Shown: positions 20,660 through 29,475, numbered from the stretch's first letter. The stretch: DNA of 64,000 nucleotides from SCTD01 sp036675425 (GCA_036675425.1 JAKFFB010000327.1:1-64000); one strand, 5' to 3'. Notes: a model not told the origin generated them from the sequence alone. Program-made: numbers and translations.

Positions 20660-22339
20660 TCAGCGCGGGAGCGGGAAGCGCGGCTCCGTGCGCTCGGCGA
20701 TCAGAGCCGGGTCGACCGCGAACGGCGCGGTGTCGAGGTAGGCCTCGAGCCGCGAGCTGGTCGTGCCCGCCGTCGGCGTGCGGCCGGCGGCGCGCATCCA
20801 CGGCAGCGTCACGGTGCCGCCGGCGACGGACACCGTCGAGTAGGTCGGCACGTGGACGTACGCCTCGGCGTTCGCGCCCGAGACCAGCACCCCGACCCGG
20901 TGACCCTTCGCGAAGGTCCAGTCGGTCGGGAACAGCCGCAGCGCCTCGACCCCGGAGGCGTCGGCCATCGCCGCGCCGCGGGTCACCATCGTCGCGGTCC
21001 CGTCGGGGGCCACGTCGTAGACGTTGACGGCGACGTTCGTGCGCGGCACGGTCACGCCGAGGTCGACCGCCGCGGACGGCACGCCGGCCATCCTGGCCGC
21101 CTTGCGGAGCGGCGGGGAGAACGTCCACGCGCCCGCGCCGGTCTGCTCAGAGCCGACCGCACCGGACCCGCCGGGACCGGCCGCGCTGTCGTTGCTGCCG
21201 ACGTTCGTGGCGTCGTCGTCGTACGACCCCGCCTTCAGCGGTGCCGCCAGCGTCCGCACATCGGCCGGGGGCCAGGCCTTCTCGGCCGTCCAGCGGCCGT
21301 CGCTGCCCTGCGCGGCGACGACCGGGTCGGTCACCTTGGGCTTGATCCCCTTGAGGTGCTGGTCGTAGAAGCGCATCACCTCGGCGAAGAAGCCCTCGCG
21401 ACCCATGGCCGGCTCGTCGCCCGCGAGGTCGTTGCCGCGCACGTGGTCCCACCAGCCGATCCACATCCGCTTCGGCCCGGCCAGCGCGTTGAAGTAGTCC
21501 GCCGCGCCGCCGCCGACGTTGGTGTTGCTGTCGACGTAGCCGACGGTCATGAACGTCGGGACCTTGCTGCCCTTGGCCTTGGCGACGAAGTCCCGCGAGG
21601 TCCAGAAGTCCGAGGTGGGGTCGTCCAGGTAGTGCTCGGCGAGCAGGGCCTGGCAGTCGGCGCTGCGGGACGCGCTGTTGAGGGTGTACTCGGGATCGCC
21701 GGCCAGCGAGAAGCCGCCCTCGGCCTGGGTGCCGTACGACACCGCCGGGTAGGCGACCGACTGGAGGAAGCGGACCCGGTCGTTGTACGAGCCGCGGTAG
21801 CGGTCCGGGACGACCTGCTGGGCGACGACAGCGGCCAGGCCCTTCGGGCGGAGCGCCGCGCCGACCATGCCGGTGTTGGCGTCGTAGCTCTTGCCGTACA
21901 TCCCGACCTTGCCGGTCGACCACGGCTGCGACGCGGCCCACTCGACCGCCGTGACGACGTCGGTCTGCTCGCCGGGGCCGAGGATGTCCAGGCAGCCCGA
22001 CGACCCGCCGCTGCCGCGCAGGCTGACCATCACGACGGAGTAGCCGCGGGCGAAGACGTCCGCGCCCTCGAAGAAGTCGTGGAAGCGGTTCGACGGTCCC
22101 GGCTCCTCGGTCGGCGACGTCATTCCGAGGTACGGGCTCACGACGAGGATCACCGGCGTCCTGCCCTTGACGCCCTCGGGCCGCATCACGTCGACGTGCA
22201 GCCGCTCGCCGTCGGGGGTGTCGATGAACGTCTCGGTCCACGTGGAGCCGTTCGGCGCAGGCGCAGCAGAGCCGGCGGGGGCGAGCAGGCCCACGAGCAT
22301 CAGCAGGGCGGCCAGCAGGGCGGTGCGGGTGCGGGTCAC
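20660..22339 (-). CDS. Secreted S15/CocE-type hydrolase (X-Pro dipeptidyl-peptidase-like)
   Basis: 559 residues from the GTG at 22339; signal peptide VTRTRTALLAALLMLVGLLAPAG. The alpha/beta-hydrolase core has RPEGVKGRTPVILVVSPY, the probable nucleophile Ser in MYGKSYDAN, and GSGGSSGC. The C-terminal jelly roll typical of S15/CocE-NonD proteins includes DLGVTVPRTNVAVNVYDVAPDG and GHRVGVLVSG. The substrate may be an N-terminal Xaa-Pro dipeptide or an ester; the sequence does not decide. A second hydrolase of similar architecture lies at 39669-41666. Confidence 0.8.
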   Translation of the reverse strand: MTRTRTALLAALLMLVGLLAPAGSAAPAPNGSTWTETFIDTPDGERLHVDVMRPEGVKGRTPVILVVSPYLGMTSPTEEPGPSNRFHDFFEGADVFARGYSVVMVSLRGSGGSSGCLDILGPGEQTDVVTAVEWAASQPWSTGKVGMYGKSYDANTGMVGAALRPKGLAAVVAQQVVPDRYRGSYNDRVRFLQSVAYPAVSYGTQAEGGFSLAGDPEYTLNSASRSADCQALLAEHYLDDPTSDFWTSRDFVAKAKGSKVPTFMTVGYVDSNTNVGGGAADYFNALAGPKRMWIGWWDHVRGNDLAGDEPAMGREGFFAEVMRFYDQHLKGIKPKVTDPVVAAQGSDGRWTAEKAWPPADVRTLAAPLKAGSYDDDATNVGSNDSAAGPGGSGAVGSEQTGAGAWTFSPPLRKAARMAGVPSAAVDLGVTVPRTNVAVNVYDVAPDGTATMVTRGAAMADASGVEALRLFPTDWTFAKGHRVGVLVSGANAEAYVHVPTYSTVSVAGGTVTLPWMRAAGRTPTAGTTSSRLEAYLDTAPFAVDPALIAERTEPRFPLPR

Positions 22340-22357
22340 CCGATCGGAGTTCGCCGC

Positions 22358-22379
22358 GCGGCAGGCGGAATCCTGCCGC
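22358..22379. promoter_or_regulatory. Palindrome GCGGCAGG-N6-CCTGCCGC in a divergent promoter region
   Basis: Perfect 8-bp inverted repeat with a 6-bp spacer, in the 79 bp between the divergent S15 hydrolase and cupin genes; an operator candidate. Confidence 0.45.
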
Positions 22380-22418
22380 CGGGGAGTGATGCCGCTCCGC
22401 ACGGGGAAGCGAGAACCC

Positions 22419-22811
22419 ATGGAGCACTTCGAGATCGCGACCGTTGCCGAGCAGAGCGCTGACTTCCGCCGGGTCCTGTTCACCGGCGAGCACACCCAGC
22501 TGGTGATCATGACGATCCCGCCGGGTGGGGAGATCGGCGAGGAGGTGCACGACGAGAACGACCAGATCCTGTCGTTCGTGAGCGGCGTCGGCCGCGGCGT
22601 CGTGTCCGGCAAGGAGCGCAAGATCAAGGCCGGTGACGTCGTCGTCGTGCCCGCCGGGCTGAAGCACAACTTCATCAACGAGGGGCCGAACCCGCTCGTG
22701 CTCTACACCGTCTACGGCCCGCCGGACCACTCCGAGGGCGCCGTGCACAAGACGAAGGAGGAGGCCGACCGCCTCGAGGAGCAGGGCAAGGACGAGCCGC
22801 CGCAGGGCTAG
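22419..22811 (+). CDS. Cupin-domain protein
   Basis: 130 residues. Single cupin barrel: IPPGGEIGEEVHDENDQILSFVSG (metal ligands His and acidic residues), KAGDVVVVPAGLKHNFINEG. ATG 22419 follows GGGGAAGCGAG. Metal-binding is likely; whether it is an enzyme or a sensor is unknown. Its TAG stop shares a CTAG tetramer with the stop of the convergent acVLRF1-like gene. Confidence 0.8.
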   Translation: MEHFEIATVAEQSADFRRVLFTGEHTQLVIMTIPPGGEIGEEVHDENDQILSFVSGVGRGVVSGKERKIKAGDVVVVPAGLKHNFINEGPNPLVLYTVYGPPDHSEGAVHKTKEEADRLEEQGKDEPPQG

Positions 22812-23443
22812 GTCGGGTCGACGACGCGGATCCAGACCTGGCGCAGCTGCTCGTACGACGCCTCGAGCACCTTCAGTCGCGGGTCCGGGCCGTCGAGCAG
22901 CCGGCCGGTGACCAGCGGCCGCAGCGGCGCGAGCCGTCGGTCGGCGAGCACGTCGTCGGCGGCTGTCCGCTCGCCGCCGACGACCACCGCGTCCAGCGAC
23001 CCGACCTCGGGCAGCAGCACCCGCACGGCCGTGTCCGCGGACGCCTGCATCATGACCCGGACCTGTCCGTCGCGGCGGCGCGAGAAGCGCTGCTGCGACT
23101 GACCTCCCGCGGCGATCCGCCCGTGCACCTGCCGCGTCGTCACCTTGGACGCGACCAGCTTCGGCCCGTCGAAGACGCCGCAGGCGCAGCCGCCGAGGCG
23201 TACGAGGAGCACGCCGACCCGCCGGTCCCGCAGCACGTGCTCGACCAGTCCGCCGGTGAGCGGCGGGAACGGCACCTCGACCTCGGCGACGGCGCCGTCC
23301 TCGGCGACCAGCCGCACGACCGAGTCGTCGAAGGTGCGCTCGACCGCGCCGTGCCGGGCCGCGAACCCGTCCAGCCAGCGCTGCAGCCGCTCGGGCGAGG
23401 TGGTCACCCAGCGACCGCCACCCGCGGCCGGTCGCGCCGTCAC
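22808..23443 (-). CDS. acVLRF1-like peptidyl-tRNA hydrolase (eRF1/Vms1-like ribosome rescue factor)
   Basis: 211 residues from the GTG at 23443, which overlaps the ABC transporter stop (GTGA); GTG 23407 is an alternative giving 199 residues. An eRF1-domain-like fold with a GGQ loop: TRQVHGRIAAGGQSQQRFSRRR (GGQ at 113-115). This matches the actinobacterial Vms1-like release factor family acVLRF1, which releases peptides from tRNA on stalled 50S subunits. The GGQ Gln and following basic residues are intact. It is the last gene of a three-gene operon with a heterodimeric ABC exporter, suggesting a link to ribosome stress or antibiotic export (inference). Confidence 0.8.
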   Translation of the reverse strand: MTARPAAGGGRWVTTSPERLQRWLDGFAARHGAVERTFDDSVVRLVAEDGAVAEVEVPFPPLTGGLVEHVLRDRRVGVLLVRLGGCACGVFDGPKLVASKVTTRQVHGRIAAGGQSQQRFSRRRDGQVRVMMQASADTAVRVLLPEVGSLDAVVVGGERTAADDVLADRRLAPLRPLVTGRLLDGPDPRLKVLEASYEQLRQVWIRVVDPT

Positions 23444-25188
23444 GGCGCGACCGCGTCGGACTGCCAGGAGTGCCAGAGCGCGGCGTAGGAGCCGCCCAGC
23501 GCGAGCAGCTCCTCGTGGCTGCCGAGCTCGGTGACCCGGCCGTCCTCCACGACGGCGACCCGGTCGGCGTCGGACGCGGTGTGCAGCCGGTGCGCGATCG
23601 CGACGACGGTGCGGCCGGTCACGACGGCCGCGAGCGACCGCTCGAGGTGTCGGGCCGCGCGCGGGTCGAGCAGCGAGGTGGCCTCGTCGAGCACGAGCGT
23701 GTGCGGGTCGGCCAGCACCAGCCGGGCCAGCGCCACCTGCTGCGCCTGCGCCGGGGACAGCGCGAGAGCGCCGGCCCCGACGGCTGTCTCGAGCCCGGAC
23801 CGCAGCGCGCGCACCCACGTGTCGGCGTCGACGGCGGCGAGCGCCGACCACAGCTCCTCGTCGGTCGCGGTCGGACGCGGCAGCCGCAGGTTGTCGGCGA
23901 GCGTCCCGACGAAGACGTGGTGCTCCTGCGTCACGAGGGACACCTCGCTCCGCAGCCGCTCGAGCGGCAGGTCGAGCATCGGCACGCCGCCCAGGGTGAC
24001 CGATCCGGTGCGCGGGCCGTGCACCCCGGCGAGCAGTCGGCCCAGCGTCGACTTGCCGGCGCCGGACGGGCCGACCACCGCGAGCCGCTCGCCCGGCCGC
24101 ACCGCGAGCTCCAGCCCGTGCAGCACGTCGTGCCCGGGCCGGTAGGCGAAGCGGACGTCGTCGGCGGTCAGGTCCTCGCCCGTCGGCTGCTGCCCGCTGA
24201 CCGTCCGGTCGTCCGGGACGTCCGCCACCCCGATCAGCCGGGCCAGCGACGAGGCGCCGATCTGCAGCTCGTCGAGCCAGCTCAGCACCCGGTCGAGCGG
24301 GTCGAGGAGCAGCTGCACGTAGAACGCGACGGCCGTCACCTCGGCCAGGGACGCCAGTCCGCGTGCGTGCAGCCAGCCGCCGAGCAGGACGACGCCGACC
24401 AGCGGCAGCGCGAACGACAGGTCGATGAACGGGAACCAGATCGTGCGCAGCCGCAGCGTGTAGCGCTCGGCGGCGGACGAGCGCGCCAGGTCGTCGTCGT
24501 GGCGGCGCTGCCGCGCCGCCTGCCGGCCGAGCGCCTCGGTGGTGCGGGCGCCCTCGGCGCTCTCGGCGATCCCGCCGGTCATGGTGGCCCAGGTGGACCG
24601 CTCGCGCAGGTAGCCGTCGGGAGCGCGGTGGAGGTACCACCGCGTCGAGAAGTGGATGATCGGCGCCGCGACCAGCATCGCGCTCGCCACCCGCCACGAG
24701 GCGACGAAGGCCGCCCCGATCGTGAGCACCGTCGTGATGCTCGCGACGAGCAGCTCGGGCACCGCCGAGCGCACCGTCTTGGCGAGCGTGTCGACGTCAG
24801 AGGTCGTACGGCTCAGCAGGTCCCCGGAGCCGGCCCGCTCCACGGTGCCGAGCGGCAGCGCGACGACCCGCTCGAGGAAGTCCTCGCGAAGGTCGGCGAA
24901 GACGCGCTCGGCGAGCACCAGCGAGATGCGCCGCGACCACCAGGTGAGGGCGGTCGCCGCGAGCACCGACAGCGCGAGCAGCAGCGCGATCCGGTCGACG
25001 TGCGCGGCCGTCGTCCCCTCCTCGACCGACTGCACCAGGTTGCCGAGCAGCGGCGGAACGGCGAGTCCGGCGAGCGCCGCGGCCGCGTAGAGGGCGAGGG
25101 AGAGCGCCAGCGCGCGCGGATGGCGGCGCATGAGCGACAGGGCGTACGCCCGGACCTTCCCGGCGTCCGCGACCGGCAGCTGCGTCAC
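23440..25188 (-). CDS. ABC exporter half-transporter, canonical Walker A, degenerate signature
   Basis: 582 residues: transmembrane domain (~1-320, six helices) fused to an NBD. Walker A GPSGAGKST (373-381), Q-loop VTQEHH, Walker B VLDEAT with catalytic Glu502 and H-loop His533 are present. The signature reads LSPAQ (477-481) instead of LSGGQ. Start GTG 25188 overlaps the stop of the partner gene. With the partner it should form a heterodimer containing one competent ATP site. The substrate is unknown. Confidence 0.9.
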   Translation of the reverse strand: MTQLPVADAGKVRAYALSLMRRHPRALALSLALYAAAALAGLAVPPLLGNLVQSVEEGTTAAHVDRIALLLALSVLAATALTWWSRRISLVLAERVFADLREDFLERVVALPLGTVERAGSGDLLSRTTSDVDTLAKTVRSAVPELLVASITTVLTIGAAFVASWRVASAMLVAAPIIHFSTRWYLHRAPDGYLRERSTWATMTGGIAESAEGARTTEALGRQAARQRRHDDDLARSSAAERYTLRLRTIWFPFIDLSFALPLVGVVLLGGWLHARGLASLAEVTAVAFYVQLLLDPLDRVLSWLDELQIGASSLARLIGVADVPDDRTVSGQQPTGEDLTADDVRFAYRPGHDVLHGLELAVRPGERLAVVGPSGAGKSTLGRLLAGVHGPRTGSVTLGGVPMLDLPLERLRSEVSLVTQEHHVFVGTLADNLRLPRPTATDEELWSALAAVDADTWVRALRSGLETAVGAGALALSPAQAQQVALARLVLADPHTLVLDEATSLLDPRAARHLERSLAAVVTGRTVVAIAHRLHTASDADRVAVVEDGRVTELGSHEELLALGGSYAALWHSWQSDAVAP

Positions 25189-26876
25189 GCGGCTTCCGTC
25201 CGCAGGACGACCGCGGCGTAGGCCGGGTCGTGCAGCAGCTCGCGGTGCGTGCCCGTTGCGACCACGACGCCGTCGACCAGCAGCGCGACGACGTCCGCCC
25301 GGTCGAGGACCAGCGGGCTCGTGGTGAGGACGACGGTGGTCCGCCCGCTGCGCATCTCGTGCAGCCGGTCGGCGATGCGCGCCTCGGTGTGCGCGTCCAC
25401 CGCGCTGGTCGGCTCGTCGAGGACGAGCACCTCCGGCTCGGCCGTCAGCGCGCGGGCGAGCACCAGCCGCTGCCGCTGGCCGCCGGACAGCTGCCGGCCG
25501 CGCTCCTCGAGCGCGGTGTCGAGGCCGTCCGCGAGCGCCTCGAGAACGTCCGCGCAGCAGGCGGTCTCGAGAGCCTGCTCGACCGGACCGTCGCCGAGCT
25601 CCTCCCGAAGCGAGCCGCTGAAGAGCATCGGCGACTGGTCGACGAGCACGACCCGGCGACGCACCTCGGCGAGGGGGAGGTCGCTCAGCAGCACGCCGCC
25701 GAGCCGCACCTGACCGTCGTCGACGTAGCGCGCGAGCCGCTCCGCCAGCGCGGTCGCGGCCGTTGGGTCGGCCGACACCACGGCCGTCAGCGCCCCGGGC
25801 TGCACCAGCAGACCTGACGCTGCGTCCTGCAGGGGGGAGCCCTCTGCAGGGGAGGCCGCAGGACGCAGCGGGAGGTCGGGGAGCAGTGGTTCGTACGCCA
25901 GCAGGGCGATCACCCGACGTGCGGCGACCAGCGCGCGGGTCACCTTGTCGGCCGCCTCGGTGAAGGTCCGCAGCGGCGTGACGAGGAAGGCCGCGTAGCC
26001 GTAGAACGCGACCAGGTCGCCGGTGGAGATGCTGCCGTTGACCGCGAAGCGCGCGCCGAGCCAGGTGACCAGCACGACGAAGACGCCGGGCACGAGGACC
26101 TGCGCGGCGTCGAGCAGCGCCTGGCTGCGCGCCACCTCGACGCCGGCGGTGCGGACCCGCTGCGACTCCGCCCGGTAGCGGGTGAGGAAGGCGGACTCGC
26201 CGCCGATCCCGCGGAGCACGCGGAGCCCGGCGACGGTGTCGGTGCCCAGGGTGGTCAGCTCGCCGAGCGCGCCGCGCTGGGCGGCCTGCCGGGCGTGCAG
26301 CGGCCGGAGCGCGGGGCCGAGGGCGACCACGAAGAGCGGGACCCCGAGCAGGACCACGGCGCCGAGCACCAGCGAGGAGGACAGCAGCAGCGTCGCGACG
26401 AGCAGGAAGGCGACCACCGCTCCCGTCCCGCGAGCGGTGATGTCGAGCGCGCGACCGACGGCCACGGTGTCGGTCGCGCTGACGCTGACGACCTCACCGG
26501 TCGAGGTGCGCCGGGACAGGGAGGCACCGAGCCGGATCGTCTGAGAGCTGACCCACTGGGTGGTGCGGAAGGTCGCGAGCATCCAGTTGGCGACGGCGAA
26601 ACGGTGACGCAGGACGCCGGACGCGCCCTGCACAACCGCGAGCCCGACGAGCACGAGCACCCACCGGACGAGGGCGTCGGAGTCCTCTCCCGCGATCCCC
26701 TCGTCGACGACCCGACCGAGGACGTACGGCACGAGCGCCTGACCGCCCATCCAGACCACGCCGAACGCCATCCCGCCCAGCACGGTCCAGCGCTGCAGCA
26801 GCACCACCCGCCACAGGTAGCGGGCGGGCGACCGCAGGTCCGGGGTGCCCGGGTCGGCGAGCGGGAAGGACTGCAC
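25185..26876 (-). CDS. ABC exporter half-transporter, degenerate Walker A, intact signature
   Basis: 563 residues, TMD (~1-325) plus NBD. The Walker A position reads SADPTAAT (368-375) with no GKS/T, and the H-loop His is missing (VVLTTSP). The signature LSGGQ (463-467) and Walker B VLDEPT are intact. The lesions are exactly complementary to those of the downstream partner: the canonical ATP site would pair the partner's Walker A with this LSGGQ. First gene of the operon; GTG start with TAGCGT 8 nt upstream. Confidence 0.88.
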   Translation of the reverse strand: MQSFPLADPGTPDLRSPARYLWRVVLLQRWTVLGGMAFGVVWMGGQALVPYVLGRVVDEGIAGEDSDALVRWVLVLVGLAVVQGASGVLRHRFAVANWMLATFRTTQWVSSQTIRLGASLSRRTSTGEVVSVSATDTVAVGRALDITARGTGAVVAFLLVATLLLSSSLVLGAVVLLGVPLFVVALGPALRPLHARQAAQRGALGELTTLGTDTVAGLRVLRGIGGESAFLTRYRAESQRVRTAGVEVARSQALLDAAQVLVPGVFVVLVTWLGARFAVNGSISTGDLVAFYGYAAFLVTPLRTFTEAADKVTRALVAARRVIALLAYEPLLPDLPLRPAASPAEGSPLQDAASGLLVQPGALTAVVSADPTAATALAERLARYVDDGQVRLGGVLLSDLPLAEVRRRVVLVDQSPMLFSGSLREELGDGPVEQALETACCADVLEALADGLDTALEERGRQLSGGQRQRLVLARALTAEPEVLVLDEPTSAVDAHTEARIADRLHEMRSGRTTVVLTTSPLVLDRADVVALLVDGVVVATGTHRELLHDPAYAAVVLRTEAA

Positions 26877-26884
26877 GTGGGTCC

Positions 26885-26890
26885 ACGCTA
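26885..26890 (-). promoter_or_regulatory. -10 hexamer TAGCGT for the ABC/acVLRF1 operon
   Basis: Minus-strand TAGCGT, 8 nt, then GTG 26876; near-leaderless arrangement and no Shine-Dalgarno. Confidence 0.45.
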
Positions 26891-26912
26891 CGGCCCGGTC
26901 CAGCGGATTAGC

Positions 26913-27110
26913 TCACGAGCGAGGCGCGCGGCGCAGCGTCGACAGCAGGCCGATCGTGCCGACGGCCATCAGTGCGCCGGGCCAGACCCACCGGTCGTCG
27001 AGATCGACCGCCGTGAGGTCGCCGAGCAGGAAGAGCCCCGCGATCAGCACCAGGAGCAGCCCTGCCATCAAGGACACGGAGTCCTGCTCGTGCTTGCGGT
27101 CAGCGGACAC
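26913..27110 (-). CDS. Small two-helix membrane protein next to pspC
   Basis: 65 residues from the GTG at 27110, overlapping the 3' end of the PspC gene by 11 nt; GAGG lies just upstream of that GTG. Two hydrophobic segments: LMAGLLLVLIAGLFLLG and WVWPGALMAVGTIGLL, followed by a basic tail LRRAPRS. Small membrane proteins of this type often accompany actinobacterial PspC/toast-rack genes. No function can be assigned. Confidence 0.7.
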   Translation of the reverse strand: MSADRKHEQDSVSLMAGLLLVLIAGLFLLGDLTAVDLDDRWVWPGALMAVGTIGLLSTLRRAPRS

Positions 27111-28209
27111 GTCGCACCTCGATCTCGCCCAGGCCGAGCTCGAGGTCGAGCTCGACGGTGACGTCGTCGGAGGACCCGACGACGAACTGCTCCGATCGGC
27201 CGGCGTCGCCGTCGCGCTCCAGCGCACGTCCCTCGACGTCGTCGGCCGTGATCTCACCGACGCCGAGCTCCGCGTCGACGCTGACCGACATCCCGGCCGG
27301 GACGAGCACCACCAGGTGCCCCACCCCGATCGAGGCCTCGACCTCGGCGACCTGGCCCTCGTCCAGACCGCGCAGGCCGCGGAGGTCCACGACCCCTTCG
27401 CCGATGCCGAGCGAGTAGCTGCCGCCGTCGGCAGCGCGCCAGCTGCGCTCCCCGACGCCGTCGCCGAAGCCGGCCGCACCGGCCGCCGCGCTGGCGCCGA
27501 GCGCCAGCGCCACGACGACCCCCGGAACCATCAGCCAGCGCGCCCGGCCCCAGACCGTCCCCACCAGCAGACCGGCGCCGATCACCAGCAGCGCGACGGC
27601 GAGGATCCGCGGGACCGTCAGCCCGTCGACCCCGCTCTCGCGGACGGCCCACAGCACGCCCGTCACGAGCACCGCGATGCTCAGCGTGATGCCGCCGAGA
27701 GCCGAGCGCTCCCGCGGTTCCTGAACGGGGACGACCGGCGGCGGCGAGCCGGGCTCGACCAACGGCGCCGGTCCGTAGGCCCCCGGTGCCGGCGGGTTCT
27801 CGCGCCGCTCCCTCACGACGAGGTAGGCGACGACGCCGACGACGAGCAGCACCCCGAGACCCGCGCCGTCGTCAACGGCACCCAGCACCACGACGCCGGC
27901 GAGGACGAGGAGCACGATGCCCGCCACCGACAGGCCCCGGTCCGGGGAGCGCAGGTGACGCTCGGCCCACGACTCGGGCTCGCCGACCTTCGGGATGAGC
28001 AGCCAGCCGAGCACGTAGAGGACGAGGCCGGCGCCGCCGAACACCGCGAGGACGGCGACCGTCACGCGCCAGAGCACGGGGTCGGTCCCGGTGTAGCGGC
28101 CCATGGCGGCGGCGACGCCGGCCACGACCTTGTCGTCCGGGTCCCGCGCCAGCCGGCGCGGTTCCGGGGGCGGCGGGGGAGGAGGCGTGTCGTACGCGGT
28201 CTCTGTCAT
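27100..28209 (-). CDS. pspC: PspC-domain membrane protein with toast-rack-like C-terminus
   Basis: 369 residues from the ATG at 28209. Pro-rich N-terminus (TPPPPPPP), PspC domain (~18-75: LARDPDDKVVAGVAAAMGRYTGTDPVLWRV...LYVLGWLLIP), four to five further membrane helices, and a C-terminal beta-rich repeat region (GEGVVDLRGL, ASIGVGHLVVLVP, AELGVGEITADDV) like DUF4097/toast-rack proteins. The family is linked to envelope stress responses. Divergent from a PspC-type sensor kinase/response regulator pair; the shared intergenic region carries two palindromes, so control by that system is likely. Confidence 0.8.
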   Translation of the reverse strand: MTETAYDTPPPPPPPEPRRLARDPDDKVVAGVAAAMGRYTGTDPVLWRVTVAVLAVFGGAGLVLYVLGWLLIPKVGEPESWAERHLRSPDRGLSVAGIVLLVLAGVVVLGAVDDGAGLGVLLVVGVVAYLVVRERRENPPAPGAYGPAPLVEPGSPPPVVPVQEPRERSALGGITLSIAVLVTGVLWAVRESGVDGLTVPRILAVALLVIGAGLLVGTVWGRARWLMVPGVVVALALGASAAAGAAGFGDGVGERSWRAADGGSYSLGIGEGVVDLRGLRGLDEGQVAEVEASIGVGHLVVLVPAGMSVSVDAELGVGEITADDVEGRALERDGDAGRSEQFVVGSSDDVTVELDLELGLGEIEVRRVR

Positions 28210-28245
28210 GACGTCGACGATGGACGCTTCCGGCCCCCGGCACAT

Positions 28246-28285
28246 CAGGGACCGACCCTGGTCCTGCCCTCAGGGTCGCTCCCTG
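28246..28285. promoter_or_regulatory. Two CAGGG-N5-CCCTG palindromes, probable response-regulator operator
   Basis: CAGGGACCGACCCTG (28246-28260) and CAGGGTCGCTCCCTG (28271-28285), 25 bp centre to centre, together also forming a 17-bp near-perfect inverted repeat (ATCAGGGA...TCCCTGAT, one mismatch). They lie between the divergent pspC (start 28209) and sensor kinase (28321). A further half-site-like CCCTGA lies at ~28311. Confidence 0.7.
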
Positions 28286-28320
28286 ATCCTCCGACGGCGC
28301 GTGCGTGGAACCCTGAGCCG

Positions 28321-29475
28321 GTGATCGCTCCTGCTCCTGCGCCGCCGCGGCTGACGCGCGCCACGGAGGGGCGCGCGCTCGGCGGTGTCGCGGCCGGGGT
28401 CGCCGAGCACCTGGGCCTGCCGCCGCTGGTGATCCGGGGCGCCTTCCTCGTGCTCGCCCTGTCGGGTGGCGTGGGCATCGCGATGTACGCCGCGCTCTGG
28501 GTCGTCACCCCGCAGGCCGAGGGCGCCCGGCCGGCCGACGCGTCCGACCGGGTGCAGCTGCTCGCCCTGGCGGCGCTCGGACTCGGCGGCTTCCTGCTCC
28601 TGCAGGGCATGGGCCTGCTGTCGCCGGCGCTGCTCCCGCTGCTCGTCGTCGGCGGAGGCGTGGCCCTCGTCTGGCGGCAGGCCGACGAGGTGCAGCGGGC
28701 GCGGTGGCGGTCCGCCCGGGGCCGCGGTCCGCTGATCGTGGTGGCCGGCGCCGTGCTCGTCGCCGGGGGGCTGATCGGCTTCGCGGCCACCCGCGGCGAG
28801 CTCCAGGCCGCCCGTGAGGGGCTGCTCTTCACCGGCCTCGCGGTGGTCGGTCTCGTGCTCCTGTCCGCGCCGTGGTGGGTCCGCCTGTCGGCGGACCTGC
28901 GGCACGAGCGACGGGAGCGCATCCGCTCCCAGGAGCGGGCCGAGGTGGCGGCGCACGTGCACGACTCGGTGCTGCAGACCCTCGCCCTGATCCGCAAGGC
29001 GGCCGACGACCCGCGCGAGGTGCAGCGGCTGGTCCGCACCTCCGAGCGGGAGCTGCGCGGCTGGCTCTACCGACCCGGCTCTCCCGCCGAGACCGCCTTC
29101 GCCGGCGCGCTCGAGCAGGCCGCGGCCGAGGTCGAGGAGGCGCACGGCGTTCCGGTCGAGGTGGTCGTCGTCGGCGACTGCCCGACGACACCGCCGCTGC
29201 TCGCCCTCGTCGCCGCGGCCCGCGAGGCGATCGTCAACGCGGCGCGGCACGCCGGGGTGGACGCCGTGCGGGTCTTCGGCGAGGTGATGGGCGACCGGGT
29301 CGAGGTCTTCGTACGCGATCGCGGCTGCGGCTTCGACCCGACCGCGGTGCCGGACGACCGCTACGGCATCGCGCAGTCCGTCATCGGCCGGATGGCGCGC
29401 AACGGCGGCACGGCCGTCGTCCGCAGCAGCCCGGGTGAGGGCACCGAGGTGCGGCTGGAGGTGCCGCGGTCATGA
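28321..29475 (+). CDS. PspC-domain sensor histidine kinase
   Basis: 384 residues from the GTG at 28321. N-terminal PspC domain (~10-65), then membrane helices to ~185. The cytoplasmic kinase has phosphoacceptor His214 (AAHVHDSVLQTLALI), N box EAIVNAARH, DRGCGFDP and GEGTEVRL, all complete. The architecture is that of MacS-like kinases of Streptomyces. It probably senses envelope stress through the PspC part. Stop overlaps the response regulator start (ATGA at 29472). Confidence 0.85.
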   Translation: MIAPAPAPPRLTRATEGRALGGVAAGVAEHLGLPPLVIRGAFLVLALSGGVGIAMYAALWVVTPQAEGARPADASDRVQLLALAALGLGGFLLLQGMGLLSPALLPLLVVGGGVALVWRQADEVQRARWRSARGRGPLIVVAGAVLVAGGLIGFAATRGELQAAREGLLFTGLAVVGLVLLSAPWWVRLSADLRHERRERIRSQERAEVAAHVHDSVLQTLALIRKAADDPREVQRLVRTSERELRGWLYRPGSPAETAFAGALEQAAAEVEEAHGVPVEVVVVGDCPTTPPLLALVAAAREAIVNAARHAGVDAVRVFGEVMGDRVEVFVRDRGCGFDPTAVPDDRYGIAQSVIGRMARNGGTAVVRSSPGEGTEVRLEVPRS

